From NCBI GenBank assembly GCA_958421275.1, contig CATZLI010000001.1, forward strand, positions 186,001 to 250,000: a stretch of DNA of 64,000 nucleotides. The letters run 5' to 3'. Origin of the DNA: an uncultured Collinsella sp. Lineage in GTDB: Bacteria; Actinomycetota; Coriobacteriia; Coriobacteriales; Coriobacteriaceae. How positions within the stretch are numbered: position 1 is the stretch's first letter; the number at the start of each line of letters is the position of its first letter. The position numbers were made by a program, and so were the translations under genes. Of the stretch, positions 1-10,664 are shown piece after piece. The notes beneath the pieces are model-generated. The model was not told the DNA's origin. It did no database searches and saw only the letters and a program-made list of their open reading frames with translations.

Positions 1-3000
1 GCGGCACGGGACTTGAGAAGAACACCGGCGACGGCGCCGGCATCCTGTTTCAGGTTCCGCATCACTTTTTCCGCAAAGAGGCTCAAAAGTGCGGCCAGAT
101 TCTGCCGGCAGAGGGCGACTATGGCGTGGCCATGCTGTTCTTCCCGCAGGACGACAAGGGCGTAGAGGATGCCCGTCGCGTGTTTGAGGAGGGCTGCGCC
201 GAGGCCGGCGTGCCGCTGCTTTTTTGGCGCGAGGTGCCGGTCGACCCGCACGATTTGGGCGAGACGGCCCGCGCCTGCATGCCCACCATCTTGCAGGCCT
301 TCCTGGGCCGTCCGGACGACACGCCCGCCGGCGATGCCTTCGAGCGTCGTCTGTACGTGTGCCGCCGCACCATCGAGAAGAAGGCCGACGTCGAGTTTGC
401 CCTGCGCGACAAGATCTTCTATGTGTGCTCCATGAGCTCGCGCACCATCGTGTACAAGGGTATGCTGGTCGCCACGCAGATGCGCCGCTTCTTCATCGAT
501 CTCAACGACGCCGCCGTCAAGACGGCCGTGGCGCTCGTCCACTCGCGCTACTCCACCAACACCACGCCCAGCTGGGAACGCGCGCACCCCAACCGTTATA
601 TCATCCATAACGGCGAGATCAACACCCTCAAGGGCAACGTCAACTGGATCCGCGCCCGCGAGCCCAACCTGTACAGTCCCGTGCTGCAGCATGATCTTGA
701 GCGCGTGATGCCCATCATTAACCGCGAGGGCTCCGATTCCGCGATTCTGGACAACGTGCTTGAGTTTTTGGTCATGAACGGTCGCCCGCTTACGCGTGCC
801 GCGTCCATGCTGTTGCCCGAGCCGTGGGACCACAACGACAGCCTGAGTGAGGAGCGCCGCGCCTACGACGCTTACCAGTCCATGCTCATGGAGCCGTGGG
901 ATGGCCCGGCGGCCATCGCCTTTACCGACGGTCGCACGCTGGGTGCCGCCCTCGACCGTAACGGCCTGCGTCCCGCCCGCTACTATGTGACGCGCGACGG
1001 TCGCTTTATGCTGGCAAGCGAGGTGGGCACCATCGAGGTGAGCCCCGAGAACATCCTGACGAGCGGCTGTCTGGGACCGGGCCAGATGCTCGAGGTCGAT
1101 TTTGCCCGCGGCCGCGTCATCTACAACGACGAGCTGCGCGCCCGTTACGCCAAGGAAAAGCCCTATCGCGACTGGATCGCCGAGGAGACGCTGACCGTCG
1201 ACGCGCTCGACAAGCCCGTCGCGCCCACGCCCGCCGAGGATACCGAGGTGCCCGCCGCCGTGCGCATGGCCAAGCTCGGGTATCACTGGGATGATGTTGA
1301 CGAAGTCGTGCGTCCCATGGCCCAGCAGGGCAAGGCCCCGCTCGCCTCGATGGGCATCGATGCGCCGCTGGCCTGCCTGTCCAAGAAGACGCGCTCGTTC
1401 TTCGACTACTTCTATCAGCTGTTCGCCCAGGTCACGAACCCGCCGATCGATGCCCTGCGCGAGCATATGGTCACCTCGACCACGCTCTACCTGGGCAACC
1501 ACGGCAACCTGCTCGAGGATTCCCGCACGGCCTGCCAGCTGGTGCGCTTGGAGCGTCCGCTGCTGAGCGAGGAGGAGTTCGAGCGTATCTGCGCCATCGA
1601 CCGCGTGGGCTTTAAGACCCGCCGTTTCCGTGCCGTGTACCGCCGCGACGCCGGCGAGGGCGCGCTGCAGGCTGCGCTCAAGCAGCTTGCAGAGGATGTT
1701 GAGGCTGCGGTCCGCGACGGCGTGAACATCGTGGTGTTGAGCGATCGCGCCGCTGCGGGTGAGGTGCCCGTGCCGTCGCTGCTCGCCGTGGGCTGCGTGC
1801 ACAACCACCTGATCCGCGCCGGCGTGCGTACCTTTGCCGACATCGTGGTGGAGTGCGGCGACGCCGTGTCTCCGCACGACTTTGCGGCACTGGTGGGCTA
1901 CTCCGCGAGTGGCATCTATCCGTACAACGCACATGCGTGCATCCGCGATCTGGCGGCACGCGGCGACCTGGACGTGACGGCCGAGCAGGGCATCGCCAAC
2001 TACAACAAGGCTGCGACCGCCGGCATCGTTTCCATCATGTCCAAGATGGGCATCTCCACGGTGCAGAGCTACCATTCGGCGCAGATCTTCGAGGCCGTGG
2101 GCTTCACTCCGGAGTTCGTCAACGTGTACTTCGCCGGCACGGTGAGCCGTGTGGGCGGTATGGGTGTCGAGGACGTCGAGCGCGAGCAGAATGAGCGCTA
2201 CGACGCCGCGCTCGCTATCCTTAAGAGCCCGGCTCCCGATCAGCTGCCCACGTTGGGTCTGACCAAGTGGCGCCCGCTCGGCGGCGAGGATCACCTCATC
2301 GATCCGCAGACTGTCTACTTGCTGCGGACCGCCTGCCGCGAGGACAGCTACGACACCTTTAAGGAGTACAGCGCCCGCCTGCACCGCACCGGCCGTGCCG
2401 TGCGCCTGCGCGACCTGCTGGACTTTGATGCCGGCGGCCGCACCCCGGTGGCACTCGACGAGGTCGAGCCCGCGCTCAACATCGTTCGCCGCTTTAACAC
2501 CGGCGCCATGTCGTACGGTTCCATCAGCAAGGAAGCACACGAGTGCATGGCCATCGCCATGAACCGCCTGCACGGCCGTTCCAACTCGGGCGAGGGCGGC
2601 GAGGATCCGCGCCGCGAGACCCCGCTGGCTAACGGTGACTCCAAGAATTCCGCCATCAAGCAGGTGGCAAGCGCGCGCTTTGGCGTGACGAGCCGCTACC
2701 TGTGCAGCGCCTTTGAGATTCAGATCAAGATGGCCCAGGGCGCCAAGCCCGGCGAGGGCGGCCACCTGCCCGGCAAGAAGGTCTACCCCTGGATCGCCGA
2801 GGTCCGTCAGTCCACGCCCGGCATCGGCCTGATCTCGCCTCCGCCGCACCACGACATCTACTCCATCGAGGACCTGGCGGAGCTTATCTTCGATCTTAAG
2901 AACGCCAACCCCGGCGCACGCGTGTCGGTCAAGCTGGTCAGCGAGGCCGGCGTCGGCACCATCGCCACCGGTGTGGCCAAGGGTGCCGCCGACAAGATCT

Positions 3001-4544
3001 TGATCAGCGGCCACAACGGCGGCTCCGGTGCTGCGGCGCGCGATTCGATCTGGCACGCCGGTCTGCCGCTGGAGCTTGGCCTTGCCGAGGCCCAGCAGAC
3101 GCTGCTGCAAAACGGCCTGCGCTCACGCGTGGTGCTCGAAGCCGACGGCAAGCTCATGGACGGCACCGATGTCGCCGTCGCCTGCCTGCTGGGTGCCGAG
3201 GAGTTTGGCTTTGCGACCATGCCGCTCATCTCCATGGGCTGCCTTATGCAGCGCGACTGCCAGCAGGATACCTGCCCGGCCGGCATCGCCGCGCAAAACT
3301 GTCGCCTGCGTCGCGGCTTCCGCGGCAAGCCCGAGCACGTCGAGCACTTTATGCTCTTTGTTGCCGAGCAGCTGCGCGAGGTCATGGCGAGCCTGGGCTT
3401 CCGCACCGTCGACGAGATGGTCGGCCATCCCGAGTGCTTGCGCCAGATTGAGGTCCCGGGCAACCGCAAGGCCAACCTGCTCGATCTGTCGCCCGTGCTG
3501 GCGAGCGCGACCTGCGAGTTCGGTGCCCACATCCCGGGTGCCGACGGTCGTCACTTCCTGCCGCAGATGGCTGCGGACAGCGAGCTCGAAAAGACGCTCG
3601 ACTCCACGTTGTTTGTGCCCTATACGGCCGATGCCCGTGCGCACCTGCGTCCGATTCGCTTCCGCGCCGATATCGCCAACGTCAACCGCTGCGTGGGCAC
3701 CATCTTGGGCAACGCGGTGACCAAGGCGCATCCCGAGGGCCTGCCCGCCGGCTCCATCACCATCGATTGCGATGGTTCGGCCGGTCAGAGCTTTGGCGCC
3801 TTCCTGCCGCGCGGCATTACGCTCAACGTGTGCGGCGACGCCAACGACTACTTTGGCAAGGGCCTTTCGGGCGGCGAGGTGTCGGTGCGCCCCAACCCGC
3901 ATGCGACCTACAAGTTCGACGAGAACATCATCGTGGGCAACGTTGCGTTCTTTGGCGCTACGAGTGGCCGCGGCTTCATTAACGGCCTGGCCGGCCAGCG
4001 CTTTGGCGTACGCAACTCCGGTGCCACGGTGGTGGTCGAGGGCTGCGGCAACCATGGCTGCGAGTACATGACGGGAGGTCTGGCGCTCATCCTGGGCGAG
4101 GTCGGGCAGAACTTCGCCGCCGGCATGACGGGCGGCGTGGCTTACGTCTTTGACCAGTACGGCACGCTCGATGCCCGTGTGAACCACGAGAGCGTTGAGC
4201 TTAAAGCCCCGACGGCCGGTGAGCTGGCGCAGATTCGTGCGCTCGTCCAGGAGCACGTGGACGCGACGCAGAGCCCGCGCGGCATTAAGTTGCTCTACAG
4301 CTTTGAGACGATGAGCAAGCACTTTGTGAAGGTCATTCCGACCGAGTACGAGCGCGTGCTGGCGATTGTCGCCGCCGCCGAGGCCGTCGGCAAGACGCAT
4401 GAGCAGGCCGAGGAGCTGGCGTTTGACATTGTGACCGGTCGCGCCGACGCCGCCGATGTCGCTCGCTTTGATGTGGCGGGTGGTGTCGCTGGCGCTGTGC
4501 CCGCCGCCGCCAGCTCTGTTGCTTCGACCAAGAAGGAGGCGTAA
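1..4544 (+). CDS. gltB: Glutamate synthase large subunit, 5' end outside window
   Basis: Large subunit of glutamate synthase, which makes two glutamates from glutamine and 2-oxoglutarate. The frame is open from base 3 and begins within the class II glutamine amidotransferase domain (NTGDGAG, then VPHHFF), so roughly the first 40 residues, including the catalytic Cys, are off the window. The visible 1,513 residues contain the central domain, the FMN/2-oxoglutarate synthase domain with the Cys cluster CLMQRDCQQDTCPAG expected for the [3Fe-4S] centre, and the C-terminal GXGXG beta-helix (GDANDYFGKGLSGGE). The total length fits the roughly 1,500-residue family. It ends 5 bp before gltD, and the AAGGAGG Shine-Dalgarno of gltD lies in its last codons, so the two are co-translated. 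Identity is secure. Confidence 0.97.
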   Translation, partial: GTGLEKNTGDGAGILFQVPHHFFRKEAQKCGQILPAEGDYGVAMLFFPQDDKGVEDARRVFEEGCAEAGVPLLFWREVPVDPHDLGETARACMPTILQAFLGRPDDTPAGDAFERRLYVCRRTIEKKADVEFALRDKIFYVCSMSSRTIVYKGMLVATQMRRFFIDLNDAAVKTAVALVHSRYSTNTTPSWERAHPNRYIIHNGEINTLKGNVNWIRAREPNLYSPVLQHDLERVMPIINREGSDSAILDNVLEFLVMNGRPLTRAASMLLPEPWDHNDSLSEERRAYDAYQSMLMEPWDGPAAIAFTDGRTLGAALDRNGLRPARYYVTRDGRFMLASEVGTIEVSPENILTSGCLGPGQMLEVDFARGRVIYNDELRARYAKEKPYRDWIAEETLTVDALDKPVAPTPAEDTEVPAAVRMAKLGYHWDDVDEVVRPMAQQGKAPLASMGIDAPLACLSKKTRSFFDYFYQLFAQVTNPPIDALREHMVTSTTLYLGNHGNLLEDSRTACQLVRLERPLLSEEEFERICAIDRVGFKTRRFRAVYRRDAGEGALQAALKQLAEDVEAAVRDGVNIVVLSDRAAAGEVPVPSLLAVGCVHNHLIRAGVRTFADIVVECGDAVSPHDFAALVGYSASGIYPYNAHACIRDLAARGDLDVTAEQGIANYNKAATAGIVSIMSKMGISTVQSYHSAQIFEAVGFTPEFVNVYFAGTVSRVGGMGVEDVEREQNERYDAALAILKSPAPDQLPTLGLTKWRPLGGEDHLIDPQTVYLLRTACREDSYDTFKEYSARLHRTGRAVRLRDLLDFDAGGRTPVALDEVEPALNIVRRFNTGAMSYGSISKEAHECMAIAMNRLHGRSNSGEGGEDPRRETPLANGDSKNSAIKQVASARFGVTSRYLCSAFEIQIKMAQGAKPGEGGHLPGKKVYPWIAEVRQSTPGIGLISPPPHHDIYSIEDLAELIFDLKNANPGARVSVKLVSEAGVGTIATGVAKGAADKILISGHNGGSGAAARDSIWHAGLPLELGLAEAQQTLLQNGLRSRVVLEADGKLMDGTDVAVACLLGAEEFGFATMPLISMGCLMQRDCQQDTCPAGIAAQNCRLRRGFRGKPEHVEHFMLFVAEQLREVMASLGFRTVDEMVGHPECLRQIEVPGNRKANLLDLSPVLASATCEFGAHIPGADGRHFLPQMAADSELEKTLDSTLFVPYTADARAHLRPIRFRADIANVNRCVGTILGNAVTKAHPEGLPAGSITIDCDGSAGQSFGAFLPRGITLNVCGDANDYFGKGLSGGEVSVRPNPHATYKFDENIIVGNVAFFGATSGRGFINGLAGQRFGVRNSGATVVVEGCGNHGCEYMTGGLALILGEVGQNFAAGMTGGVAYVFDQYGTLDARVNHESVELKAPTAGELAQIRALVQEHVDATQSPRGIKLLYSFETMSKHFVKVIPTEYERVLAIVAAAEAVGKTHEQAEELAFDIVTGRADAADVARFDVAGGVAGAVPAAASSVASTKKEA

Positions 4545-4549
4545 GTGCC

Positions 4550-6031
<1,482 letters not shown>

Positions 6032-6384
6032 AGTAGTCATTTAAGAACGTCCCCAATGACTAGTCATTTTTTGTCTAGTCGTTGGGGACACTCTTTGCGA
6101 GCGATTTGCTCGTTTGTCGACGTACGGGTGTTTATTTGTCGACTTCTTGGGCTGTGGTCACCTGTTGTTTCTGTGGTGGCTGTGGGTATCTGGCTCAAAA
6201 GGGCGGGTTGGCCGTCTATGTTTACCTGCGGTTTTGTTGCGGTGCGCATTTTCGGTCAAGCTTTTCGTCAAGTGTTTGGTCAGCATCTGGTTTGCAGCCG
6301 GAGGCCTATTTTGCCCGCGCTGGTCGTGTCCGACCACCCTCCTCGTAAGCTCAAATTGAGGTCTATCAGTTTGAGGAGGATGCC
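6032..6384. other. Intergenic gap after gltD
   Basis: This 353-bp gap holds the palindrome at 6049-6089 and then about 290 bp that is visibly lower in GC than the genes. Short open frames of 80-110 codons cross it, but none has a good ribosome site or recognisable protein, and I do not call them. GAGGAGG at 6372-6378 belongs to the next gene. No clear sigma-70 promoter was found. Confidence 0.5.
6049..6089. repeat. Palindrome downstream of gltD
   Basis: Arms GTCCCCAATGACTAG (6049-6063) and CTAGTCGTTGGGGAC (6075-6089) pair with one mismatch around an 11-nt T-rich loop. There is no T-tract after the stem, so it is not a classic intrinsic terminator, although it sits where one would be expected. 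It shares the outer GTCCCC/GGGGAC edges with palindromes near 10.7, 22.0 and 33.6 kb. Confidence 0.75.
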
Positions 6385-7092
6385 ATGACTGACCACGCTT
6401 TAGACCGAGCGCAGCTAGCCGAAGCCGTCGGCAACGATATTGCCGACATAGCCCATTTTTGGATGCTGCGGAAGTTCCAGTTTTTGGAGCCGGCGCGCGA
6501 ACAGTTCGAGATCATTGTCGACCCGTGGCTCAGCTATTGCACCGAGCCTTCGCAAAACGAAATCATGGCCTACAACATGGCGTTTACCGATTGGCTGCTC
6601 TTCGAGCGCTCCTATCGCCATGGCAAGACGCTGCTCGAGCTGTATGTTGACGAGCCGCCGGCATCGCTTTCGCCTGCCTCGCTCAAGCGGCTCGAGCAGG
6701 TACGCGACACGCAGTATTTCTCGCGCTTTGGCATTTTGGACAAGGATCCTGCGAACGGCATAGTTGCGCTGAAGGATACGCGCACCGACCGTCGCTTTGA
6801 TGTCTACGACCCGCATATCGTGCAAAAGGAGCATTGGAGCGACGGCGCGATTGCGGTGCGCCTCGCTTGCGTCGACGATGTCTGGCTGACGGCGGGACAG
6901 CTCTATCTGTACGACATCGCGCGCCTGAGTGACACGGCAGTCGATGGGCCGGGTGCGGTGCATCCGGAGGACCTGCAGGATGGCTTTGACACCTCGTGCA
7001 TCAGCTTCTTTTTGCGCCTGGTCCGCGACATCATGGGCGCCCAGGGGCGCTACGTAAAGTCCCTCAACATCTACGAACAAGAATGGGAGTAG
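6385..7092 (+). CDS. Conserved-looking hypothetical protein, 235 aa
   Basis: Not recognised. The protein is soluble and acidic with many aromatic residues (AHFWMLRKFQF, NMAFTDWLLFER) and no signal peptide, membrane segment or metal-binding cluster. The start at 6385 is well set by GAGGAGG ending 6 bp upstream. It stands alone between the gltBD operon and the first 57-bp palindrome doublet. Codon use matches neighbouring genes, so it is a real gene. No function is proposed. Confidence 0.8.
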   Translation: MTDHALDRAQLAEAVGNDIADIAHFWMLRKFQFLEPAREQFEIIVDPWLSYCTEPSQNEIMAYNMAFTDWLLFERSYRHGKTLLELYVDEPPASLSPASLKRLEQVRDTQYFSRFGILDKDPANGIVALKDTRTDRRFDVYDPHIVQKEHWSDGAIAVRLACVDDVWLTAGQLYLYDIARLSDTAVDGPGAVHPEDLQDGFDTSCISFFLRLVRDIMGAQGRYVKSLNIYEQEWE

Positions 7093-7128
7093 GGGATGTG
7101 ACTGGTGTCGCCCTACAGCCCTGACTTT

Positions 7129-7265
7129 GTCTCAATCTGTAACGTTTAGCGGCTGTTTGAGCCCGTAACTGTTACAGATTGAGACGGAAGGTTGGCGGCT
7201 GTCGAAAGATCTTGTTCTGTAACAACTAGAGGCTCAAAGACTGTCTTCCTGTTACAGATCAAGAC
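7129..7265. repeat. 57-bp palindrome doublet, upstream side
   Basis: Two 57-bp units at 7129-7185 and 7209-7265. Each has a 21-bp left arm, a 15-nt loop and a 21-bp complementary right arm; the arm consensus is GTCTCRATCTGTAACAKYTA followed by G. A 23-bp linker separates them, giving an 80-bp repeat distance. The second unit is less perfect (ATCTTGTTC at its left edge). They lie immediately before the DUF559-like gene and are matched by a second doublet just after it. Confidence 0.95.
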
Positions 7266-7285
7266 ATTTGTCAGCGGAGGCAACG

Positions 7286-8362
7286 GTGACGATGGTCCAT
7301 TTGTCTGACGTGGTGGTGACGAAAGTGTCTAATACCGTTCTCAAACACAAACATGCGACTCGCAACACGTTGGCGCGGAATAGAATGCTCGCGCGGCTCA
7401 CGGAGACGGCCAAGCAAGGTGCGCTGCTCGCAACGCATGACAATACCGAGCTCATGTGGCTGCGACGCCATGTTGGAACCGACGATATCGCGGAGCCCGA
7501 GCCGTACCTGTTCTGTTTTCAGCATGATTGGGGTGCATTGACGCCGGCGGAGCGAGCGCTGAGGACTATCAAAGGGCTTGCGGAATTTCATCCCGATTGG
7601 GCGTTTTGGGGCTATGACGCGGCGCTTTTGTGGGGTTTGGAGGTGCCGAATGATCTGCTTGGGCCACGATATCTTGTTAAGACGGGTTGCTCGGTGCCGC
7701 TGAGTGCAGGGTGTCGGCTGTTGCGTCCGCAGGCGGCGGGTGTACTTGAACAAGTCGACGGCGTGCAGGTGACGTCGTTTTGGCGCACGGTGGAGGATTG
7801 CTTACTGCGTGCGCCGTTCTCCTACGGGTTGGCGATTGCCGATTCTGCACTGCGGGCGAAAGGCGTATCACGTTGGGATTTGTGCGAGCGCCTCCGCGCC
7901 GATTGCGAGGGCAGGCGAGGGTATCGCAGGGCACAGGTGATTGCGTCGTATGCGGACGGGCTGTCCGAAAACGGCGGCGAGTCTCGGTTCCGAGCGTTCT
8001 TTATTGCGTACGGCTTTCCAGTTCCGGAGCTGCAGGTGGAGTTTCGCGACCCGCTCGATTCGAGCCAGGTGTTTCGCGTCGACTATTTTTGGCGGCTCGA
8101 GAACGGGACGTGTGTCATCGGCGAGCTCGACGGGAAGGGAAAGTATACCCTGCAGGATGGTGGGGATCGGGGGTCGGTCGACCCATTCGTGGCAGAACGT
8201 CAGCGAGAGTCTCATCTGACGATGCTCGGGCACAAGGTGCTTCGGTTTACGTTTGATGAACTCAAGAACCCGGGGAAGCTGGCTGAAAAGATGAGACTGG
8301 CGGGAATTCAACAGCGGGCCGATCTGGCTGAGGAATGGAGACGCCAGTGGTATGGGCGCTGA
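7286..8362 (+). CDS. AbiEi-like / DUF559 endonuclease-fold protein
   Basis: About 358 aa. The N-terminal half resembles the AbiEi-family transcriptional regulator/antitoxin domain found in many Actinobacteria. The C-terminal part looks like the DUF559 (Vsr/restriction-endonuclease-like) fold: a conserved acidic pattern RVDYFW, then GELDGKGKY, then RESHLTMLGHKVLRF, similar to a PD-(D/E)XK core. GGAGG at 7276-7280 fits GTG 7286 (5 bp) better than ATG 7292 (11 bp); TTG 7268 lies before the ribosome site. No AbiEii-like nucleotidyltransferase toxin is adjacent. It is a single gene bracketed on both sides by 57-bp palindrome doublets. Family assignment is from remembered patterns; nuclease activity is an inference. 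Confidence 0.7.
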   Translation: MTMVHLSDVVVTKVSNTVLKHKHATRNTLARNRMLARLTETAKQGALLATHDNTELMWLRRHVGTDDIAEPEPYLFCFQHDWGALTPAERALRTIKGLAEFHPDWAFWGYDAALLWGLEVPNDLLGPRYLVKTGCSVPLSAGCRLLRPQAAGVLEQVDGVQVTSFWRTVEDCLLRAPFSYGLAIADSALRAKGVSRWDLCERLRADCEGRRGYRRAQVIASYADGLSENGGESRFRAFFIAYGFPVPELQVEFRDPLDSSQVFRVDYFWRLENGTCVIGELDGKGKYTLQDGGDRGSVDPFVAERQRESHLTMLGHKVLRFTFDELKNPGKLAEKMRLAGIQQRADLAEEWRRQWYGR

Positions 8363-8370
8363 GAGGTTTT

Positions 8371-8508
8371 GTCTCGATCTGTAACGTTTAGAAGTTGTTT
8401 GAGTTCGTAATTGTTACAGATCGAGACAAACCGGTGAAACGTCGACCGAATGTCTTGATCTGTAACATCAAGGGGCCCAATAACCCTGTACCTGTTACAG
8501 ATCGAGAC
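8371..8508. repeat. 57-bp palindrome doublet, downstream side
   Basis: Units at 8371-8427 and 8452-8508, again 57 bp with 21-bp arms and 15-nt loops, 81 bp apart. Unit 1 matches the unit at 7129 at 49 of 57 positions by hand alignment, and some differences are compensatory (A-T to G-C in the arms; G-C to A-T in the loop-proximal pair). Unit 2 matches the unit at 7209 at 44 of 57. The pair therefore looks like a direct copy of the upstream doublet. Pairing of unit 1 extends outward by TTT/AAA. Confidence 0.95.
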
Positions 8509-8658
8509 ATTCCCCTGATGTTGCTGGGGTGGGGCTGCAACGTATTCCGTCCCCCCACATCCCCTCTTCCCTCCGTTAACCGATATGTCCGCAGCAATCC
8601 TGCCGCGCTGGATAATAATGGACAGATGTTCAAGTTTTCTGAGGGGGAGGAGCTCGAT

Positions 8659-10029
8659 ATGGCGTCTGCCGATCGTTCCACGTTGTTTATCAATGCGACC
8701 GTCCTGGATGGCTCGAAACATATGGAGCCGCAGCCCGATATGGCCGTGGCCGTTGAGCGCGGTGTCATCACGTGGATGGGGCCGAGTGCTGTGGCGCAGG
8801 CGCCTGCGGGTGCCGAGGTTATCGACCTGGCAGGTGCGTATCTCATGCCAGGCCTCATCAATATGCATGTGCATCTGTGCGGTTCGGGCAAGCCGGTTTC
8901 GGCGGGCGATGCGGGCGCGCTGATGAAGAAGCTCGATAATCCCGTGGGGCGCGCCATCGTGCGCCATATTCTTAAGGGCAGCGCCCAACAACAACTGGCA
9001 AGTGGCGTGACCACGGTGCGCGGCGCGGGCGACCCGCTGTTTGCCGATCTTGCCGTGCGCGATGCTATCGATGCCGGCAAGTATCAAGGTCCTCGCCTGG
9101 TGGCGCCGGGAACGGGTGTCACGGTGCCGGGCGGCCATGGTGCGGGTTTGTTCGCCCAGGTGGCCAACAGTCCCGCCGAGGCAGCCGAACAGGTGCGCGA
9201 CCTGTATGCGCGCGGTGCCGACGTCATCAAGCTGTTCGTGACGGGCGGCGTGTTCGACGCTACCGAGGTGGGCGAGCCGGGTGTGCTGCGTATGCCGGTC
9301 GAGGTTGCCGCGGCGGCGTGCAAGGCGGCGCACGAGGTGGGCCTGCCGGTTATGGCTCATGTCGAGAGCACCGAAGGCGTGAAGGCCGCGCTTGAGGCCG
9401 GCGTCGATACGATCGAGCACGGTGCCCCGATGACTCCCGAGATCTTGGAACTGTACCGCGGCGCCGCGGGCACGCAGCTCGAGGGGCGTGCGCCCAGCGT
9501 TACCTGCACTATCAGCCCGGCGCTGCCGTTTGTATTGCTCGACCCGGAAAAGACCCATTCGACCGATACACAAAAGAAGAACGGTGACATCGTGTGCTCG
9601 GGCATCATCGAGAGCGCCCGTGCCGCACTGGAAGCTGGCGTTAAGGTGGGCCTTGGCACGGACTCGAGCTGCCCGTTCGTGACGCAGTACGACATGTGGC
9701 GTGAGGTGGCCTATTTTGCCAAGTATGTCGGCGTGGGCAACGCTTTCGCGCTGCATACGGCCACGCAGGTCAATGCCGAGCTGCTGGGGCTGGGCGGCGA
9801 GACCGGCATAATCGAGTGCGGCAAGGCCGCCGATATTCTGGTGACGCGCGAGAACCCGCTCGATGACCTGTGCGCACTGCGTGATCCGACGCACGTGATG
9901 TGTCGCGGTGATCTGGTGCGCAAGCTCAAGGTGAAGCGTATTCCCGAGGTGGACGCCGAGCTCGACGCGATTATGGCCATGCCTGCCGAGGCGTTGGCCG
10001 AGGAGCTTGCCCGCGATGGCGTGGCGTAA
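8659..10029 (+). CDS. Metal-dependent amidohydrolase
   Basis: 456-aa amidohydrolase-superfamily enzyme (PF01979-like, imidazolonepropionase/prolidase-like subgroup). Visible metal-site elements in order are HVH in the N-terminal part, KLFVTGG with a lysine suited to carbamylation, MAHVES, IEHG and GLGTDSS with the catalytic Asp. The beta-sandwich edges are present (NATVLDG at the start, GKAADILVT near the end). ATG 8659 follows GGGGGAGG with about 8 bp spacing; longer in-frame extensions run into the palindrome doublet and are rejected. No signal peptide, so it is cytoplasmic. The substrate is unknown; Xaa-Pro dipeptides or a cyclic amide are possible. Confidence 0.88.
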   Translation: MASADRSTLFINATVLDGSKHMEPQPDMAVAVERGVITWMGPSAVAQAPAGAEVIDLAGAYLMPGLINMHVHLCGSGKPVSAGDAGALMKKLDNPVGRAIVRHILKGSAQQQLASGVTTVRGAGDPLFADLAVRDAIDAGKYQGPRLVAPGTGVTVPGGHGAGLFAQVANSPAEAAEQVRDLYARGADVIKLFVTGGVFDATEVGEPGVLRMPVEVAAAACKAAHEVGLPVMAHVESTEGVKAALEAGVDTIEHGAPMTPEILELYRGAAGTQLEGRAPSVTCTISPALPFVLLDPEKTHSTDTQKKNGDIVCSGIIESARAALEAGVKVGLGTDSSCPFVTQYDMWREVAYFAKYVGVGNAFALHTATQVNAELLGLGGETGIIECGKAADILVTRENPLDDLCALRDPTHVMCRGDLVRKLKVKRIPEVDAELDAIMAMPAEALAEELARDGVA

Positions 10030-10080
10030 GCGCGCGATATGGCGATGCGACAAAGGGACAATCCTTTTGTCATAATCAGA

Positions 10081-10117
10081 AAAAGCCGAGGTCCCAGTGC
10101 GAGGCCTCGGCTTTTAT
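10081..10117. terminator. Bidirectional intrinsic terminator
   Basis: AAAAGCCGAGG and CCTCGGCTTTT pair around a short loop, flanked by A and T runs on both sides. It can stop the amidohydrolase on plus and the copper/zinc-ribbon genes on minus. Confidence 0.85.
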
Positions 10118-10136
10118 TTGTCCCATAGTATGGCAG

Positions 10137-10610
10137 CTATGAGCGCGTCTCCATCTTGGCATGGCACTTGGGGCAGGTGACGCGGATCTTGCCTTTGCCC
10201 TTGGGAACGGAGAGCATCTGGCCGCAGTTGGGGCACTTAAGATAGGCCGTGGTCTTGCGGCCCTTCCACATCTTCTTGGCTGTGCGCTTGGCACGTTCAA
10301 AGTCTTCCTTGCTAGTACCGGCTGCGCGCGAGGCGTTGGCCGCTGCAGCTCCGCCGCCCAAGCTAGCTACAAACTTGCCCAAGCCGGGTACGTTTGCAGT
10401 CGCGGCGACAAAGGCCTCGTTCTCCTTGTGACGTGCGTCGATATTTTTGGACAGGCCGCGCAGCACGCCAATCACGATTACGGCGATGGCAATCCAGCTG
10501 AGCCACTGGATGCGGGCTATCGATCCGATCATCGCGATGACGATGCCGGCAAAACCCATCACGATGGTGAGTTCATCGGCACCATTGCGACCCTTCATAA
10601 AGTCATTCAT
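10137..10610 (-). CDS. Two-TM zinc-ribbon protein
   Basis: 157-aa small membrane protein. Two hydrophobic segments (about residues 15-34 and 36-54) are followed by a basic cytoplasmic region with an Ala-rich stretch and a C-terminal zinc ribbon (CPNCGQ then CPKCHAK). The start is set at the second Met (10610), where AAAGG precedes it; an upstream in-frame Met lacks a site. It lies downstream of csoR but 146 bp away, with a palindrome between, so membership of the copper operon is doubtful. The exact role is unknown. Confidence 0.8.
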   Translation of the reverse strand: MNDFMKGRNGADELTIVMGFAGIVIAMIGSIARIQWLSWIAIAVIVIGVLRGLSKNIDARHKENEAFVAATANVPGLGKFVASLGGGAAAANASRAAGTSKEDFERAKRTAKKMWKGRKTTAYLKCPNCGQMLSVPKGKGKIRVTCPKCHAKMETRS

Positions 10611-10664
10611 GCAAATTGCCTTTCGTTCGATATGCTGCACGCCTTTATACCCGATTTAGAGCAA

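Noticed and set aside
8395..8658. N-terminal extension of the amidohydrolase
   Set aside because: It would translate through the 57-bp palindromes, and a strong ribosome site marks ATG 8659.
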